Assembly (NCBI GenBank): GCA_040878345.1
Contig: JBBDML010000005.1
Location: 62,001-126,000, forward strand
Direction of reading: 5' to 3'
Source of the DNA: ZC4RG35 sp040878345
GTDB taxonomy: Bacteria > Actinomycetota > Acidimicrobiia > Spongiisociales > ZC4RG35
Length of the DNA: 64,000 nucleotides
Shown here in pieces: positions 15,801 through 24,346 of the stretch. Both the position numbers and the translations under genes were made by a program. The notes beneath the pieces are model-generated. The model ran no database searches. It worked only from the letters and a program-made list of their open reading frames with translations, and had not been told where the DNA came from. Position 1 is the stretch's first letter. Each line of letters starts with the position of its first letter.

Positions 15801-17297
15801 ATGAGCCAGGACCACAAGTCGACCGAGAACCATCTGATCGAGGCGCGGCGGAGAAAGCACCAGGCGGTGATCGCCGGAGGCGGGTATCCCGAGCGCTTCG
15901 AGAGAACCGACCTGAGCGCCGATCTCCATGCCAGATTCTCCGGGTTGGGGCCGGGTACCGAGACCGGGGAGCCGGTGGTGGTGGCGGGTCGTCTCATGCT
16001 GTACCGCTCGTTCGGCAAGCTCCAGTTCGGGACCCTTCGTGACGTGTCAGGGTCCATCCAGCTCCTGGTCGATCAGTCGGCCGCGGGCGACGATGTGGCC
16101 TTGGCTTTCGCCGATCTCGACCTGGGCGACTGGGTGGGGGCGGCCGGGACCGTGATGACCACCAAACGGGGCGAGCTCAGCGTGCGGGTCGGCGAGCTCT
16201 CCCTCCTTCAGAAGTCATTGCGGCCCCTCCCCGACAAATGGCATGGCTTAGCCGACGTCGAGATGCGCAGCCGGCGTCGGTATGTCGACCTGATGGTCAA
16301 CGACGAAGCCCGCAGGATCGCGTCGACCCGATCCCGGGTGGTCAGCGAGCTCCGTAGCCAGTTCGAGCAGAGGGGGTTCGTCGAGGTCGAGACCCCTGTC
16401 CTCCTCCATCAGGCGACCGGTGCCACCGCCCGGCCCTTCATCACCGAGCACCAGGCCCTGGACATGACCATGTACCTCAGGATCGCCACCGAGTTGTTCC
16501 TCAAGAGGCTTGTGATCGGCGGGATGGAGAGGGTCTTCGAGATCGGGCGGATCTTCCGCAACGAGGGGATCGACTCGACCCACAACCCGGAGTTCACCAT
16601 GTTGGAGGCCTATCAGGCCCTCGCCGACTACCGCGACATCATGACCCTGCTCGAGGATGTGTTCCAATCGGTGTTTCTGGCGGCGGTGGGGAGCACCGAG
16701 ATCTCCTACAAGGGTCGTGAGCTCTCGCTCCAGCCACCTTTCCGTCGAGCTTCGATGATCGAGCTCGTCTCCGAGCGTCTCGGTCACGAGGTTGGGCTGG
16801 ACACGCCCCACGAAGAGCTGACGGCTCATGCCATGGGGCTGGGCATCGAGGTGGAGGGAAGCTGGACCTCGGGGCGGGTCCTCTCCGAGATCTACGAAGC
16901 GGCGGTGGAGGACGATGTCTGGGAGCCGACCTTCGTCACGCACCAGCCGATCGAGGTGTCCCCTCTCTCTCGCCGGAATGTCTCGGATCCGAGGCTGGCC
17001 GACCGCTTCGAGCTGGTGATCGCCGGGTCCGAGTATGCCAACGCCTTCAGCGAGCTCAATGACCCTGACGACCAGCGGTCGAGGTTCGAGACCCAGGAGG
17101 CTGCCCGTGACGCCGGAGATCATGAGGCCCATCCCTTCGACGAGGACTATCTCCTCGCCCTGGAGTACGGGCTCCCCCCCACCGGGGGGCTGGGCATCGG
17201 GGTGGACCGGCTGGTGATGCTGGCCACCGATCAGTCCCATATCAGGGAGGTCATCCTGTTTCCGACCTTGCGACCCCAACAGACGTCGCGGGAATAG
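15801..17297 (+). CDS. lysS: Lysyl-tRNA synthetase, class II
   Basis: Charges tRNA-Lys. The 498-residue protein has an N-terminal OB-fold anticodon-binding domain (about 55-150; GRLMLYRSFGKLQFGTLRD), motif 1 around FVEVETPVLLHQATGATARPFITEH, motif 2 VFEIGRIFRNEGID, and motif 3 TGGLGIGVDRLVMLATDQ. Length is normal for the class II enzyme. The panC-lysS-clpC order fits actinobacteria, but the lsr2 gene that lies between lysS and clpC in many relatives is not here. Confidence 0.96.
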   Translation: MSQDHKSTENHLIEARRRKHQAVIAGGGYPERFERTDLSADLHARFSGLGPGTETGEPVVVAGRLMLYRSFGKLQFGTLRDVSGSIQLLVDQSAAGDDVALAFADLDLGDWVGAAGTVMTTKRGELSVRVGELSLLQKSLRPLPDKWHGLADVEMRSRRRYVDLMVNDEARRIASTRSRVVSELRSQFEQRGFVEVETPVLLHQATGATARPFITEHQALDMTMYLRIATELFLKRLVIGGMERVFEIGRIFRNEGIDSTHNPEFTMLEAYQALADYRDIMTLLEDVFQSVFLAAVGSTEISYKGRELSLQPPFRRASMIELVSERLGHEVGLDTPHEELTAHAMGLGIEVEGSWTSGRVLSEIYEAAVEDDVWEPTFVTHQPIEVSPLSRRNVSDPRLADRFELVIAGSEYANAFSELNDPDDQRSRFETQEAARDAGDHEAHPFDEDYLLALEYGLPPTGGLGIGVDRLVMLATDQSHIREVILFPTLRPQQTSRE

Positions 17298-17300
17298 GAT
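17295..17300 (+). promoter_or_regulatory. Possible -10 hexamer before the holin-family gene
   Basis: TAGGAT ends 9 bases before ATG 17310. Its first three bases are the lysS stop codon, so the match may be coincidental. Confidence 0.25.
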
Positions 17301-17309
17301 GAGCGGTCT

Positions 17310-17669
17310 ATGAACCTGCTGTGGAAGCTGGCGATCACCGGTGCCGCCCTCTGGGTGGCGGTGTGGATAGTGCCTGGGCTCGACTTCGAGGGCACGTTCT
17401 GGGTGTTCGTGGCGGTCACCGCGATCGTCCTGGTGGCCCGGGTCATCGTCAAGCCGATCCTCAACGTGTTGAGCATCCCCCTGATCCTCATCACCTTCGG
17501 GTTGTTCCTCCTGATCACCAACGCCTTGGCCCTGCAGCTGGCGATTTGGCTGTCCAGCTCGGTGTTCGACCTGGGCCTGACCTCCACCGGGTTCTTCTGG
17601 GCCACCTTCCTCGGGGCCCTGGTGATAAGCGTGGTCTCGGCGGTCCTGGAGAAGATCGCTCCCGACTGA
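17310..17669 (+). CDS. Phage holin family 4-like membrane protein
   Basis: A 119-residue protein with about four hydrophobic helices (roughly 5-22, 27-50, 53-80 and 88-115). It matches the small membrane family annotated as mycobacterial phage holin 4 (Phage_holin_4_2), recognised by the pattern WVAVWIVPGLDFEGTFWVF, ARVIVKPILNVLSIPLILITFG and NALALQL. Such genes are common on actinobacterial and cyanobacterial chromosomes and no phage gene is nearby, so the family name should not be read as prophage evidence. Function is unknown. It converges on the polyprenyl synthase with a 2-base gap. Confidence 0.8.
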   Translation: MNLLWKLAITGAALWVAVWIVPGLDFEGTFWVFVAVTAIVLVARVIVKPILNVLSIPLILITFGLFLLITNALALQLAIWLSSSVFDLGLTSTGFFWATFLGALVISVVSAVLEKIAPD

Positions 17670-17671
17670 GG

Positions 17672-18661
17672 TCAGGACCGGGCGGCCTCCACCCGATTCA
17701 GGAGGAACCGGCCCAGCGTCTCCAGGATCTCTTTGGGCCTCCCCGGCGGGAGGGCTCGGAGGGCCTCATCGGCGTTCTTGAGGCGGACCCCGGCTCCCAC
17801 CAGGGTGGCGTCGATGAAGCCGCCATCACGAACCACCCCGATCACTTCGGCGACCGTGGCATCGTCAAAAGGGGTCCCGGTCGCCAACAACGACCTGACC
17901 CGCTCCCCATCGGGCCCGGCTGCAGCCATCAACACCGGTGCGGTGAAGGTGCCCTCCCGGATGTCCGATCCCGCCGGCTTGCCGATGGTGTCCTCGTCGG
18001 CGACGAGGTCTAGGGCGTCATCGGCGATCTGGAACACCATCCCCACCTCCCACGCCCACGTCGAGAGACTCACGACCACATCCGGCTCGGCGTCCGAGGC
18101 CATCGCGCCCAACCGCGCCGAGGTGCAGATCAGCGAGGCCGTCTTCCCACCGATCACCTGGTGGTAGTCATCGATGGTGTGAGTGAGGTCGTTCTGGAAC
18201 TGGAGCTCCCGGGTCTGGCCCTCGACCAGCTCGGCATAGGTAGTGGCCAGCAACCGGACCGACTCCTGGCTGAGATGGCTGGCCGCGACCTCGGATGCCC
18301 GGGCCATCAGGAAGTCACCGGCGAGGATGGCGACCGTATTGGTCCAGTTGGCATTGGCCGAGGCGGCCCCTCTCCGGGTGTCGGCCTCGTCGATCACGTC
18401 GTCGTGATACAGGGAGCCGACATGGATCAACTCGACGGCGACGCCTGCCTCGACTGGTCGACGGTCATCCTTGGCCCCGAACTCGGCGGCGAGTAGGGCC
18501 AGCAGTGGGCGGAATCTTTTCCCCCCGGCGAGGAGGAGATGTTGCGCGATCTTGGTCAGATAGGCATCGTCGGCAGTGGAGGCCTCGAGCAGTCTCTCCT
18601 CCACGCGCTCCAATTGCTCCCAGATGCGGGGAATACCGACAATACTTTGGAGGTCTTCCAT
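17672..18661 (-). CDS. Polyprenyl diphosphate synthase (trans, long chain)
   Basis: Condenses isopentenyl diphosphate onto allylic primers to make an isoprenoid chain, probably the menaquinone side chain. The 329-residue protein has GGKRFRPLLALLAAE, the first aspartate-rich motif HDDVIDEADTRRG near residue 90-102, the GDFLMARA segment, KTASLICTSARLGAM, and the second aspartate-rich motif FQIADDALDLVADEDTIGKPAGSDIREGTFTAPVL. It is divergent from clpC. A TACCAT hexamer lies 8 bases before the ATG. Product chain length cannot be read reliably. Confidence 0.92.
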   Translation of the reverse strand: MEDLQSIVGIPRIWEQLERVEERLLEASTADDAYLTKIAQHLLLAGGKRFRPLLALLAAEFGAKDDRRPVEAGVAVELIHVGSLYHDDVIDEADTRRGAASANANWTNTVAILAGDFLMARASEVAASHLSQESVRLLATTYAELVEGQTRELQFQNDLTHTIDDYHQVIGGKTASLICTSARLGAMASDAEPDVVVSLSTWAWEVGMVFQIADDALDLVADEDTIGKPAGSDIREGTFTAPVLMAAAGPDGERVRSLLATGTPFDDATVAEVIGVVRDGGFIDATLVGAGVRLKNADEALRALPPGRPKEILETLGRFLLNRVEAARS

Positions 18662-18669
18662 CTGTGCCG

Positions 18670-18675
18670 ATGGTA
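18670..18675 (-). promoter_or_regulatory. -10 hexamer for leaderless polyprenyl synthase
   Basis: On the minus strand TACCAT lies 8 bases before the ATG at 18661, with no stop codon involved. Confidence 0.4.
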
Positions 18676-18726
18676 TTACAGGACGGCGGGCTGGGTCCCG
18701 GCAAGAGTCGAGAACCGGCCCGGTGA

Positions 18727-18732
18727 TAGAAT
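18727..18732 (+). promoter_or_regulatory. Possible clpC -10 element
   Basis: TAGAAT gives a start near 18739 and a leader of about 20 bases. A ribosome-binding site AGGAG (18749-18753) sits 6 bases before the GTG, so clpC, unlike many neighbours, appears to be translated from a led transcript. The -35 region is weak. Confidence 0.4.
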
Positions 18733-18759
18733 TGGGTATGCCAGGTCTAGGAGCTGCGA

Positions 18760-21243
18760 GTGTTTGAGCGATTCACAGATCGAGCTCGCCGGGTGGTGGT
18801 CCTCGCCCAAGAGGAGGCTCGCTACCTCAACCACAACTACATAGGCACCGAGCACATCCTCCTCGGCCTGCTCAACGAGGGCGAGGGGATTGCCGCTCAC
18901 GCCCTGGAATCCCTCGACATCGACTTGGCCTCGGTCCGCGACGAGGTGGTTAAGATCATCGGTCAGGGCCAGCAGTCGCCTCCCGGCCACATCCCATTCA
19001 CCCCCCGGGCCAAGAAAGTCCTAGAGCTGTCGCTGCGAGAGGCCCTGCAGCTGGGCCACAACTACATCGGCACCGAGCACATCCTCCTCGGGTTGATCCG
19101 CGAAGGCGAGGGGGTGGCCGCCCAGGTGCTCCAGCAACTCGGTGCCGAGCTCCAGAAGGTGCGTCAGACCGTCATCCAGCTCCTCTCGGGGCCGGGGGCC
19201 GGCGAGGAGCAGCAACCCAAGGGTGGCAGCGGCTCCGGGACCGCCCGAGAGCCTTCATCCGGCGGGTCGACCATCCTCGACCAGTTCGGGCGCAACCTCA
19301 CCCAATCGGCGCGTGAGGGCATCCTCGATCCGGTGATCGGCCGCACCCGGGAAATCGAGCGGGTGATGCAGATCCTGTCCAGGCGTACCAAGAACAACCC
19401 GGTCTTGATCGGTGAGCCGGGTGTCGGCAAGACCGCCATCGTCGAAGGTCTCGCCCAGAGGGTCGTGACACGCGACGTGCCGGAGAATCTCAAGGGGAAG
19501 AACCTGTACACGCTCGACCTCGGCGCCCTGGTGGCCGGGTCCCGCTATCGGGGTGACTTCGAGGAGCGCCTCAAGAAGGTCCTCAAGGAGATCAAGAGCC
19601 GCGGGGACATCGTTCTCTTCATCGACGAGATACACACCCTGGTCGGAGCCGGCGCCGCCGAGGGGGCCATCGACGCTGCTTCGATCCTCAAACCCATGCT
19701 GGCCAGGGGCGAGCTGCAGACCATCGGGGCCACCACTCTCGAGGAGTACCGCAAGTACCTTGAGAAGGACGCCGCTCTGGAGCGTCGCTTTCAGCCGGTC
19801 CAGGTCGACGAGCCTTCGTTGACCGACACGATCGACATCCTGATGGGCCTCAAGGACCGCTACGAGGCTCACCATTCGGTCCGCTTCACCGATCAGGCCA
19901 TCGTCTCTGCCGCCAATCTCGCCGACCGGTATCTCGCCGACCGCTTTCTTCCCGACAAGGCCATCGACCTCATCGACGAGGCCGGGAGCCGCATGCGGAT
20001 CCACCGCACCAGTGACGACCCCGACATCACAAAGGTCGACGAGAGGCTGGCCTCGGTCCGTCGTGACAAGGCCGACGCCGTCTCGGGTCAAGACTATGAG
20101 AAGGCGGCCAACCTTCGTGACGAGGAGCAGACCCTGCTCAGCGAGAGGGCCGGCCTCGAGGCCCTCGCCGACGACAACAGCTGGGTGATAGACGAAGAGG
20201 AGATCGCTGAGGTGCTGGCCCAGTGGACCGGCATCCCGGTCCATCGTCTCACCGAGGAGGAGACCGCCCGTCTGGTGCAGATGGAGGGCGAGCTCCACAA
20301 GCGGATCATCGGCCAGCACGATGCCATAACCGCGGTCTCGAAGGCCATCCGCCGCACCCGGGCCGGGCTCAAGGACCCGAGACGGCCATCTGGCTCTTTC
20401 ATCTTCCTCGGACCTTCGGGTGTGGGGAAGACCGAGACGGCCAAGGCCCTGACCGAGTTCCTCTTCGGTCAGGAGGACTCTCTCATCCAGCTCGACATGT
20501 CGGAGTACATGGAGAAGCACACCGTGAGTCGTCTGGTTGGCTCACCGCCCGGGTATGTGGGCTACGACGAGGGAGGCCAGCTCACTGAGGCAGTCAGACG
20601 CAAGCCTTTCTCGGTGGTGCTGTTCGACGAGATCGAGAAGGCCCATCCCGACGTCTTCAACACCCTTCTCCAGATCCTCGAGGAGGGACGGCTCACCGAC
20701 GCCCAGGGTCGCACCGTCGACTTCAAGAATACCGTGATCATCATGACCTCCAACTTGGGGACCCGCGATATCCATAAGAAGGCGATCGGCTTCCACGTCG
20801 AGGACCAGGAAGTCTCGTATGAGTACATGAAGGACCGGGTCACCGAGGAGCTCAAGAAGCACTTCCGGCCCGAGTTCATCAACAGGATCGACGAGATCAT
20901 CGTGTTCCACGAGCTGACCATGGACGAGCTCAAGCAGATTGTCGACCTGATGTTGGAGAGGGTGCAGGAGCAGCTGAGCGCACAGCACCTCGACCTGGTG
21001 CTGACCGACGGGGCCAAGGAGTACCTGGGCACCAAGGGCTACGACCCTGAGTTGGGGGCTCGACCACTGCGTCGGGCGATCCAGCGTCTTCTCGAGGACC
21101 CATTGTCGGAGCGGGTGCTGCTCGGCGAGTACAAGGCTGGGATGACCATCCTCGTCGGCCTCGACACCGAGAACGACGAGCTCACCTTCGAGGGCATCTT
21201 CTCGGGCGACCAACATCCTGTCGCCATGGCCGGCCAGGAGTAG
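18760..21243 (+). CDS. clpC: ClpC ATPase, unfoldase of the Clp protease
   Basis: Hsp100 chaperone that unfolds substrates for ClpP. The 827-residue protein has two N-terminal Clp_N repeats (each with LNHNYIGTEHILLGL or LGHNYIGTEHILLGL). AAA-1 follows with Walker A GEPGVGKT near 218, then a UVR-like middle segment around SGQDYEKAANLRDEEQTL. AAA-2 has Walker A GPSGVGKT near 550 and the D2 small domain ending GARPLRRAIQRLLEDPLSERVLLGEY. Length and order are those of actinobacterial ClpC. GTG 18760 is supported by AGGAG. Confidence 0.97.
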   Translation: MFERFTDRARRVVVLAQEEARYLNHNYIGTEHILLGLLNEGEGIAAHALESLDIDLASVRDEVVKIIGQGQQSPPGHIPFTPRAKKVLELSLREALQLGHNYIGTEHILLGLIREGEGVAAQVLQQLGAELQKVRQTVIQLLSGPGAGEEQQPKGGSGSGTAREPSSGGSTILDQFGRNLTQSAREGILDPVIGRTREIERVMQILSRRTKNNPVLIGEPGVGKTAIVEGLAQRVVTRDVPENLKGKNLYTLDLGALVAGSRYRGDFEERLKKVLKEIKSRGDIVLFIDEIHTLVGAGAAEGAIDAASILKPMLARGELQTIGATTLEEYRKYLEKDAALERRFQPVQVDEPSLTDTIDILMGLKDRYEAHHSVRFTDQAIVSAANLADRYLADRFLPDKAIDLIDEAGSRMRIHRTSDDPDITKVDERLASVRRDKADAVSGQDYEKAANLRDEEQTLLSERAGLEALADDNSWVIDEEEIAEVLAQWTGIPVHRLTEEETARLVQMEGELHKRIIGQHDAITAVSKAIRRTRAGLKDPRRPSGSFIFLGPSGVGKTETAKALTEFLFGQEDSLIQLDMSEYMEKHTVSRLVGSPPGYVGYDEGGQLTEAVRRKPFSVVLFDEIEKAHPDVFNTLLQILEEGRLTDAQGRTVDFKNTVIIMTSNLGTRDIHKKAIGFHVEDQEVSYEYMKDRVTEELKKHFRPEFINRIDEIIVFHELTMDELKQIVDLMLERVQEQLSAQHLDLVLTDGAKEYLGTKGYDPELGARPLRRAIQRLLEDPLSERVLLGEYKAGMTILVGLDTENDELTFEGIFSGDQHPVAMAGQE

Positions 21244-21269
21244 GTCTGCCGCTCCGGGCCGCGAATTCG

Positions 21270-21316
21270 TTCTGTGCGGATTCGCGCGAACCCCTCCGCC
21301 ACAGATCCGCACAGAA
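21270..21316. repeat. Perfect 12-base inverted repeat after clpC
   Basis: TTCTGTGCGGAT (21270-21281) is exactly complementary to ATCCGCACAGAA (21305-21316) across a 23-base loop. It could be a terminator stem, a protein-binding site or part of a dispersed repeat. No T-run follows, so simple intrinsic termination is uncertain. Confidence 0.6.
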
Positions 21317-21414
21317 GGCCGGACTCACCCACTCTGCGTAACCCTTACCCACCCTGCAGACGATTACCTCTCTGACAAAGTGGGGTAAAGGCTGGGAACG
21401 ACCAGGGAGTCGAT

Positions 21415-22125
21415 GTGAAGAGGATAAAGAACAGGACCGTCGTCATGCTCTCGCTGATCAGCCTGTTTGCCATGGCGGCGGCGGTTTCGGCAGTAGAAGG
21501 CGAGGAGAAGGAAGACACGGTCTTCAACTTCGGAACCGACCCGGTGTCGAAGGTCTTCGTGTGGGGGGCATCCTCTACCGACGGCGAGCTGGACTGCAGT
21601 TTGGAGGACCAGCAGGCAACGGCCACTTTCGTGCTGGACGACGACGGTCTGGTCATGGTCGACCAGCTACACGACGAGTCGGCGGAGCCCGTCGAGTTCC
21701 CGACCCGAGAAGAAGGCGGCGACCCGGTGGCCTACAGCGCCGATGGGGAGTGCGCCCTTGCGGGTGGAGTGGTCTCTGGGCCCAACGGCCAGGTCAACCA
21801 TGGCATGTTCATGAAGCTCTTCAACTCCCTCTGGGAGGGCCAGGGGAGGGGTTGCCTTGTGCGCCATCTCGCCCAGTCTCCACTCGGCACGGGCGACCAG
21901 CAGGTCAAGGTCGGAGACGTCGACCCCGAAGCCGAACCGTTGATGGACGGTGACACCGGGACCATCGACTTCGCCAGCGTCCTCGCCGACTGCGAGCACG
22001 GCAATGGCAACGGCAATGGGAACGGCAACGGGAATATCAACGGGAATGGCAACGGGAACGGGAACGGCCACGGCCGTCCCGACTCTCCCGGCAACTCTGG
22101 GTCGGCTCCGGGCCGGAACCCCTGA
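21415..22125 (+). CDS. Secreted protein with Gly-Asn repeat tail, unknown function
   Basis: A 236-residue protein with a basic start (VKRIKNR), a hydrophobic signal segment (VVMLSLISLFAMAAAVSAVEG, cleavage likely near residue 26), an acidic globular part and a low-complexity tail of about 23 residues made of Gly-Asn pairs (with single Ile and His exceptions), ending GRPDSPGNSGSAPGRNP. It has an even number of cysteines, compatible with disulfides outside the cell. GTG 21415 is preceded by GGGAG at 6 bases. No domain is recognised; the tail could be a flexible spacer or wall-association region. Confidence 0.72.
   Translation: MKRIKNRTVVMLSLISLFAMAAAVSAVEGEEKEDTVFNFGTDPVSKVFVWGASSTDGELDCSLEDQQATATFVLDDDGLVMVDQLHDESAEPVEFPTREEGGDPVAYSADGECALAGGVVSGPNGQVNHGMFMKLFNSLWEGQGRGCLVRHLAQSPLGTGDQQVKVGDVDPEAEPLMDGDTGTIDFASVLADCEHGNGNGNGNGNGNINGNGNGNGNGHGRPDSPGNSGSAPGRNP
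22000..22069 (+). repeat. Hexanucleotide-type tandem repeat encoding Gly-Asn pairs
   Basis: About eleven imperfect units of GGNAAY (GGCAAT, GGCAAC, GGGAAC, GGGAAT) in frame within the secreted protein gene, interrupted once by ATCAAC. Third-position variation among units suggests that the repeat has been kept for its amino acids and is not a fresh slippage tract. Confidence 0.8.
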
Positions 22126-22191
22126 ACGGGGCCTTGGCACCGATTCGCTGGGGTCCGAACGAGTGGGAGCGGGTAGTCGCCTAGCTTCTGA

Positions 22192-22222
22192 GTAGTGGGT
22201 CAGCTTGAAACTGACCCACTAC
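22192..22222 (+). terminator. Hairpin after the Gly-Asn protein gene
   Basis: A perfect 12-base stem, GTAGTGGGTCAG (22192-22203) with CTGACCCACTAC (22211-22222), and a 7-base loop CTTGAAA. This is a strong terminator stem about 65 bases past the stop codon. No T-run follows, as is common in high-GC actinobacteria. Confidence 0.6.
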
Positions 22223-22234
22223 GAGCGTCTGACC

Positions 22235-22269
22235 CCCTTCGCCGGCAAGGGCTAGTTCCCTCAAGGAAC
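22235..22269 (+). other. Two small consecutive hairpins before the M15 peptidase
   Basis: CCCTT/AAGGG (22235-22239 with 22247-22251, loop CGCCGGC) and GTTCC/GGAAC (22255-22259 with 22265-22269, loop CTCAA). The first loop could pair with CCGG-rich sequence just downstream. No known riboswitch class is recognised. A leader-RNA role or simple GC-rich coincidence are both possible. Confidence 0.35.
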
Positions 22270-22301
22270 CGGCCCCGGCGTCCGATCCTTACCGGGTTCG
22301 C

Positions 22302-22955
22302 ATGCCGAGTATCTTCGCCGTCGCTCTAATCGTTGCCAGTGTCGCCTCCACGGGTTGGCCCCGGTATGAGCCGGCGAGCACTGAGGCCTACACCCTCGAC
22401 CTCGAGTTGGATGGCTACGTCAATGGGGCGATGGAGGCGGGGCGGCTGATGACGGTCAACCGCTGCACGCTGGAGCGAGACGCCGCCTACACCTTCTCGA
22501 TGATGGTGGAAGCCGCCGCTCGAGACGGCATCCGGCTCCGCCATGAGAGCTGCTACAGGAGCTATGGCCAGCAGTCTCGCGCCTATGACCGTCGGTGCCC
22601 GATCAGCGACATTCCCATATACGAGACCGACGAGGTCACCGGCGACCGGGTCGAGGCCGGGACCCGGAGAATGCGGGTGTGCACCGGCCCGCTGACCGCT
22701 CGTCCGGGGGAATCGAATCATGGCTGGGGGCGGGCCGTCGACTTCAGAGACAACCGCAACGTCCTCACCTGTTACGACACTGAGTTCCATTGGCTCAAGC
22801 TGAATGCTGCCCGCTTTGGGTGGGTTCACCCGCCCTGGGCCGCGTGCGGGATGCCGAACACCGAGCCGTGGCACTGGGAGTACGCCGGCGTCGTCGACGC
22901 CGCACTCATCCAGTTCACCCCTCTCAGGACCGATCTCCTCGCCGCCGTCGAGTAG
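22302..22955 (+). CDS. Secreted M15-family D-Ala-D-Ala carboxypeptidase-like protein
   Basis: A 217-residue protein with an N-terminal hydrophobic segment (MPSIFAVALIVASVAS) consistent with export. The M15/VanY zinc motifs are present: ESNHGWGRAVDF (SxHxxGxAxDF) near residue 147 and EPWHWEY near residue 190, with IRLRHESCYRSYGQQ as the substrate-side segment. It should trim peptidoglycan stem peptides or act as a related zinc peptidase outside the membrane. Four or more cysteines suggest disulfides. It stands alone between hairpins and the transporter operon. Confidence 0.87.
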   Translation: MPSIFAVALIVASVASTGWPRYEPASTEAYTLDLELDGYVNGAMEAGRLMTVNRCTLERDAAYTFSMMVEAAARDGIRLRHESCYRSYGQQSRAYDRRCPISDIPIYETDEVTGDRVEAGTRRMRVCTGPLTARPGESNHGWGRAVDFRDNRNVLTCYDTEFHWLKLNAARFGWVHPPWAACGMPNTEPWHWEYAGVVDAALIQFTPLRTDLLAAVE

Positions 22956-23084
22956 CTGTCCGCAGTCTCGACCAAGACGTAGAACCCACTTCACCCGAGA
23001 CCGCCCAGTGTCCGAGAAACCACTATCGTTCGCCGGTCGGCGGGTGCCTCCGTCGACTGCAACGAATTACGGAGGAAACACAGC

Positions 23085-24242
23085 GTGAAACGCTATCTAC
23101 GGGTTTTCGCGGTCCTTGGAGCACTGGCTCTCGTCCTTGCGGCGTGCAGCCCTGCCGAGACCGAGTCGACCACCACCACCGCGGCGGCGCCGGACACCAC
23201 CCAGCCGCCGGCGGATACAACCACGACGGGCGGGGCCCCCTCGACCACAGAGGGACCGGGGTTCACCGCGGTCAAGACCTGCTTCGTCACCGACGATGCC
23301 GGTGTCGATGACCGGAGCTTCAACGCCTCCGGTTGGCAGGGCGTCCAAGACGCAGTTGCCAGCGGCGCAGCCCAGCCCGACCCGATCCTGCTCGAGTCGA
23401 CAAGCGAGGCCGACTACCAGCCCCACGTCGAGACCTGTCTCGCTGAGGGTGCCGAGCACATAGTCACCTCCGGTTTCAAGCTGGCCGGGACGACCGAGAC
23501 TTTTGCTGCGGCCAACCCGGAGGTTCAGTGGACCATCATCGACTTCGCCTCCGTGGGGGCCAACGTCACCGGTCTCGAGTACCAGACTGACGAGGCTGCC
23601 TTCGCCGCTGGATACCTGGCGGCCGGGATGACCCAGACGGGCACCGTTGCGGTTTACGGCGGCGCCAACATCCCGACGGTGGCGATCTTCCTGGACGGTT
23701 TCGCTCGTGGTGTCGCCCATTACAACGAGGTGAAGGGCGCAGACGTGGCGGTGCTCGGGTGGGACGTCGAAGCCCAGGACGGGACATTCACCGGTGTGTT
23801 CGACCCGGCCGACCCGATCGTGCGGGCTACCTGTGAGAGCCAGCTCGACGAAGGTGCAGACATCATCCTGCCCGTGGGTGGGGCGATCAACCTCCCGTGT
23901 GGAACGGCGATGCAGGACCGCGGGATCGACGGCGCTCTCATTGGCGTCGATGCCGACGCTTTCGACGCCATGCCTGCCGAGTTCCAGGATTTGTGGCTGG
24001 TGACGATCCTCAAGGGGATTGCCATTCAGACCCAGAGGTCGATCGAGGCCCATGCCTCCGGGGCACCCCTCGGCGGCAGCAGCTCAGTCGGCAACCTCGA
24101 GAACGAGGCTGTGGGACTGTCCGGGTTCCATGCATGGGAGGACCGGGTTCCGGCAGAGCTGGCCGCGGAGACCATGCAGATCCTCGAGGACATCAAGAAC
24201 GGTGTCATCACCTGGGACAAGTTCGTCGTCGGCGGCGGTTGA
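23085..24242 (+). CDS. BMP-family substrate-binding lipoprotein (nucleoside type)
   Basis: A 385-residue lipoprotein with signal peptide and lipobox LVLAACSP (Cys near residue 21). A Thr/Pro-rich linker follows (TTTTAAAPDTTQPPADTTTT), then a BMP/Med domain: VTDDAGVDDRSFNASGWQGVQDA, TSGFKLAGTTETFAAANPEVQW, GGANIPTVAIFLDGFARG and VDADAFDAMP. Homologues such as PnrA bind purine nucleosides, so nucleoside uptake is the best inference. GTG 23085 has the ribosome-binding site GGAGGAAA (23071-23078). The ATPase and two permeases follow after a strong terminator. Confidence 0.92.
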   Translation: MKRYLRVFAVLGALALVLAACSPAETESTTTTAAAPDTTQPPADTTTTGGAPSTTEGPGFTAVKTCFVTDDAGVDDRSFNASGWQGVQDAVASGAAQPDPILLESTSEADYQPHVETCLAEGAEHIVTSGFKLAGTTETFAAANPEVQWTIIDFASVGANVTGLEYQTDEAAFAAGYLAAGMTQTGTVAVYGGANIPTVAIFLDGFARGVAHYNEVKGADVAVLGWDVEAQDGTFTGVFDPADPIVRATCESQLDEGADIILPVGGAINLPCGTAMQDRGIDGALIGVDADAFDAMPAEFQDLWLVTILKGIAIQTQRSIEAHASGAPLGGSSSVGNLENEAVGLSGFHAWEDRVPAELAAETMQILEDIKNGVITWDKFVVGGG

Positions 24243-24266
24243 TCCAGCCCGCAGACCCGAGAAGCA

Positions 24267-24297
24267 AGAAGCCCCCGCAGGTCTTGCGGGGGCTTCT
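24267..24297 (+). terminator. Intrinsic terminator inside the nucleoside transporter operon
   Basis: Perfect 13-base stem AGAAGCCCCCGCA / TGCGGGGGCTTCT with loop GGTCT, followed by CTCTATATA. It lies between the binding-protein gene and the ATPase gene, so it should make the binding protein more abundant than the membrane parts. Confidence 0.85.
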
Positions 24298-24302
24298 CTC
24301 TA

Positions 24303-24308
24303 TATAGT
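24303..24308 (+). promoter_or_regulatory. Possible -10 element re-initiating the ATPase-permease genes
   Basis: TATAGT lies directly after the terminator, about 38 bases before the GTG at 24347, with AGGA (24335-24338) as ribosome-binding site. There is no good -35. Confidence 0.3.
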
Positions 24309-24346
24309 GACCCGCTGGCAGGCGGTCGACTGAAAGGACCAAGCGG

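Noticed and set aside
17310..17669. Holin-family gene as a sign of a prophage
   Set aside because: No terminase, portal, capsid, integrase or lysin gene is near. The family is common on chromosomes.
22000..22069. Short tandem repeats as a CRISPR array
   Set aside because: The units are six bases, in frame inside a gene, and have no spacers or cas genes.
22126..22301. Possible c-di-AMP riboswitch before the M15 peptidase
   Set aside because: The gene type and the presence of disA made this attractive, but none of the conserved ydaO-type sequence blocks could be found; only small hairpins are present.
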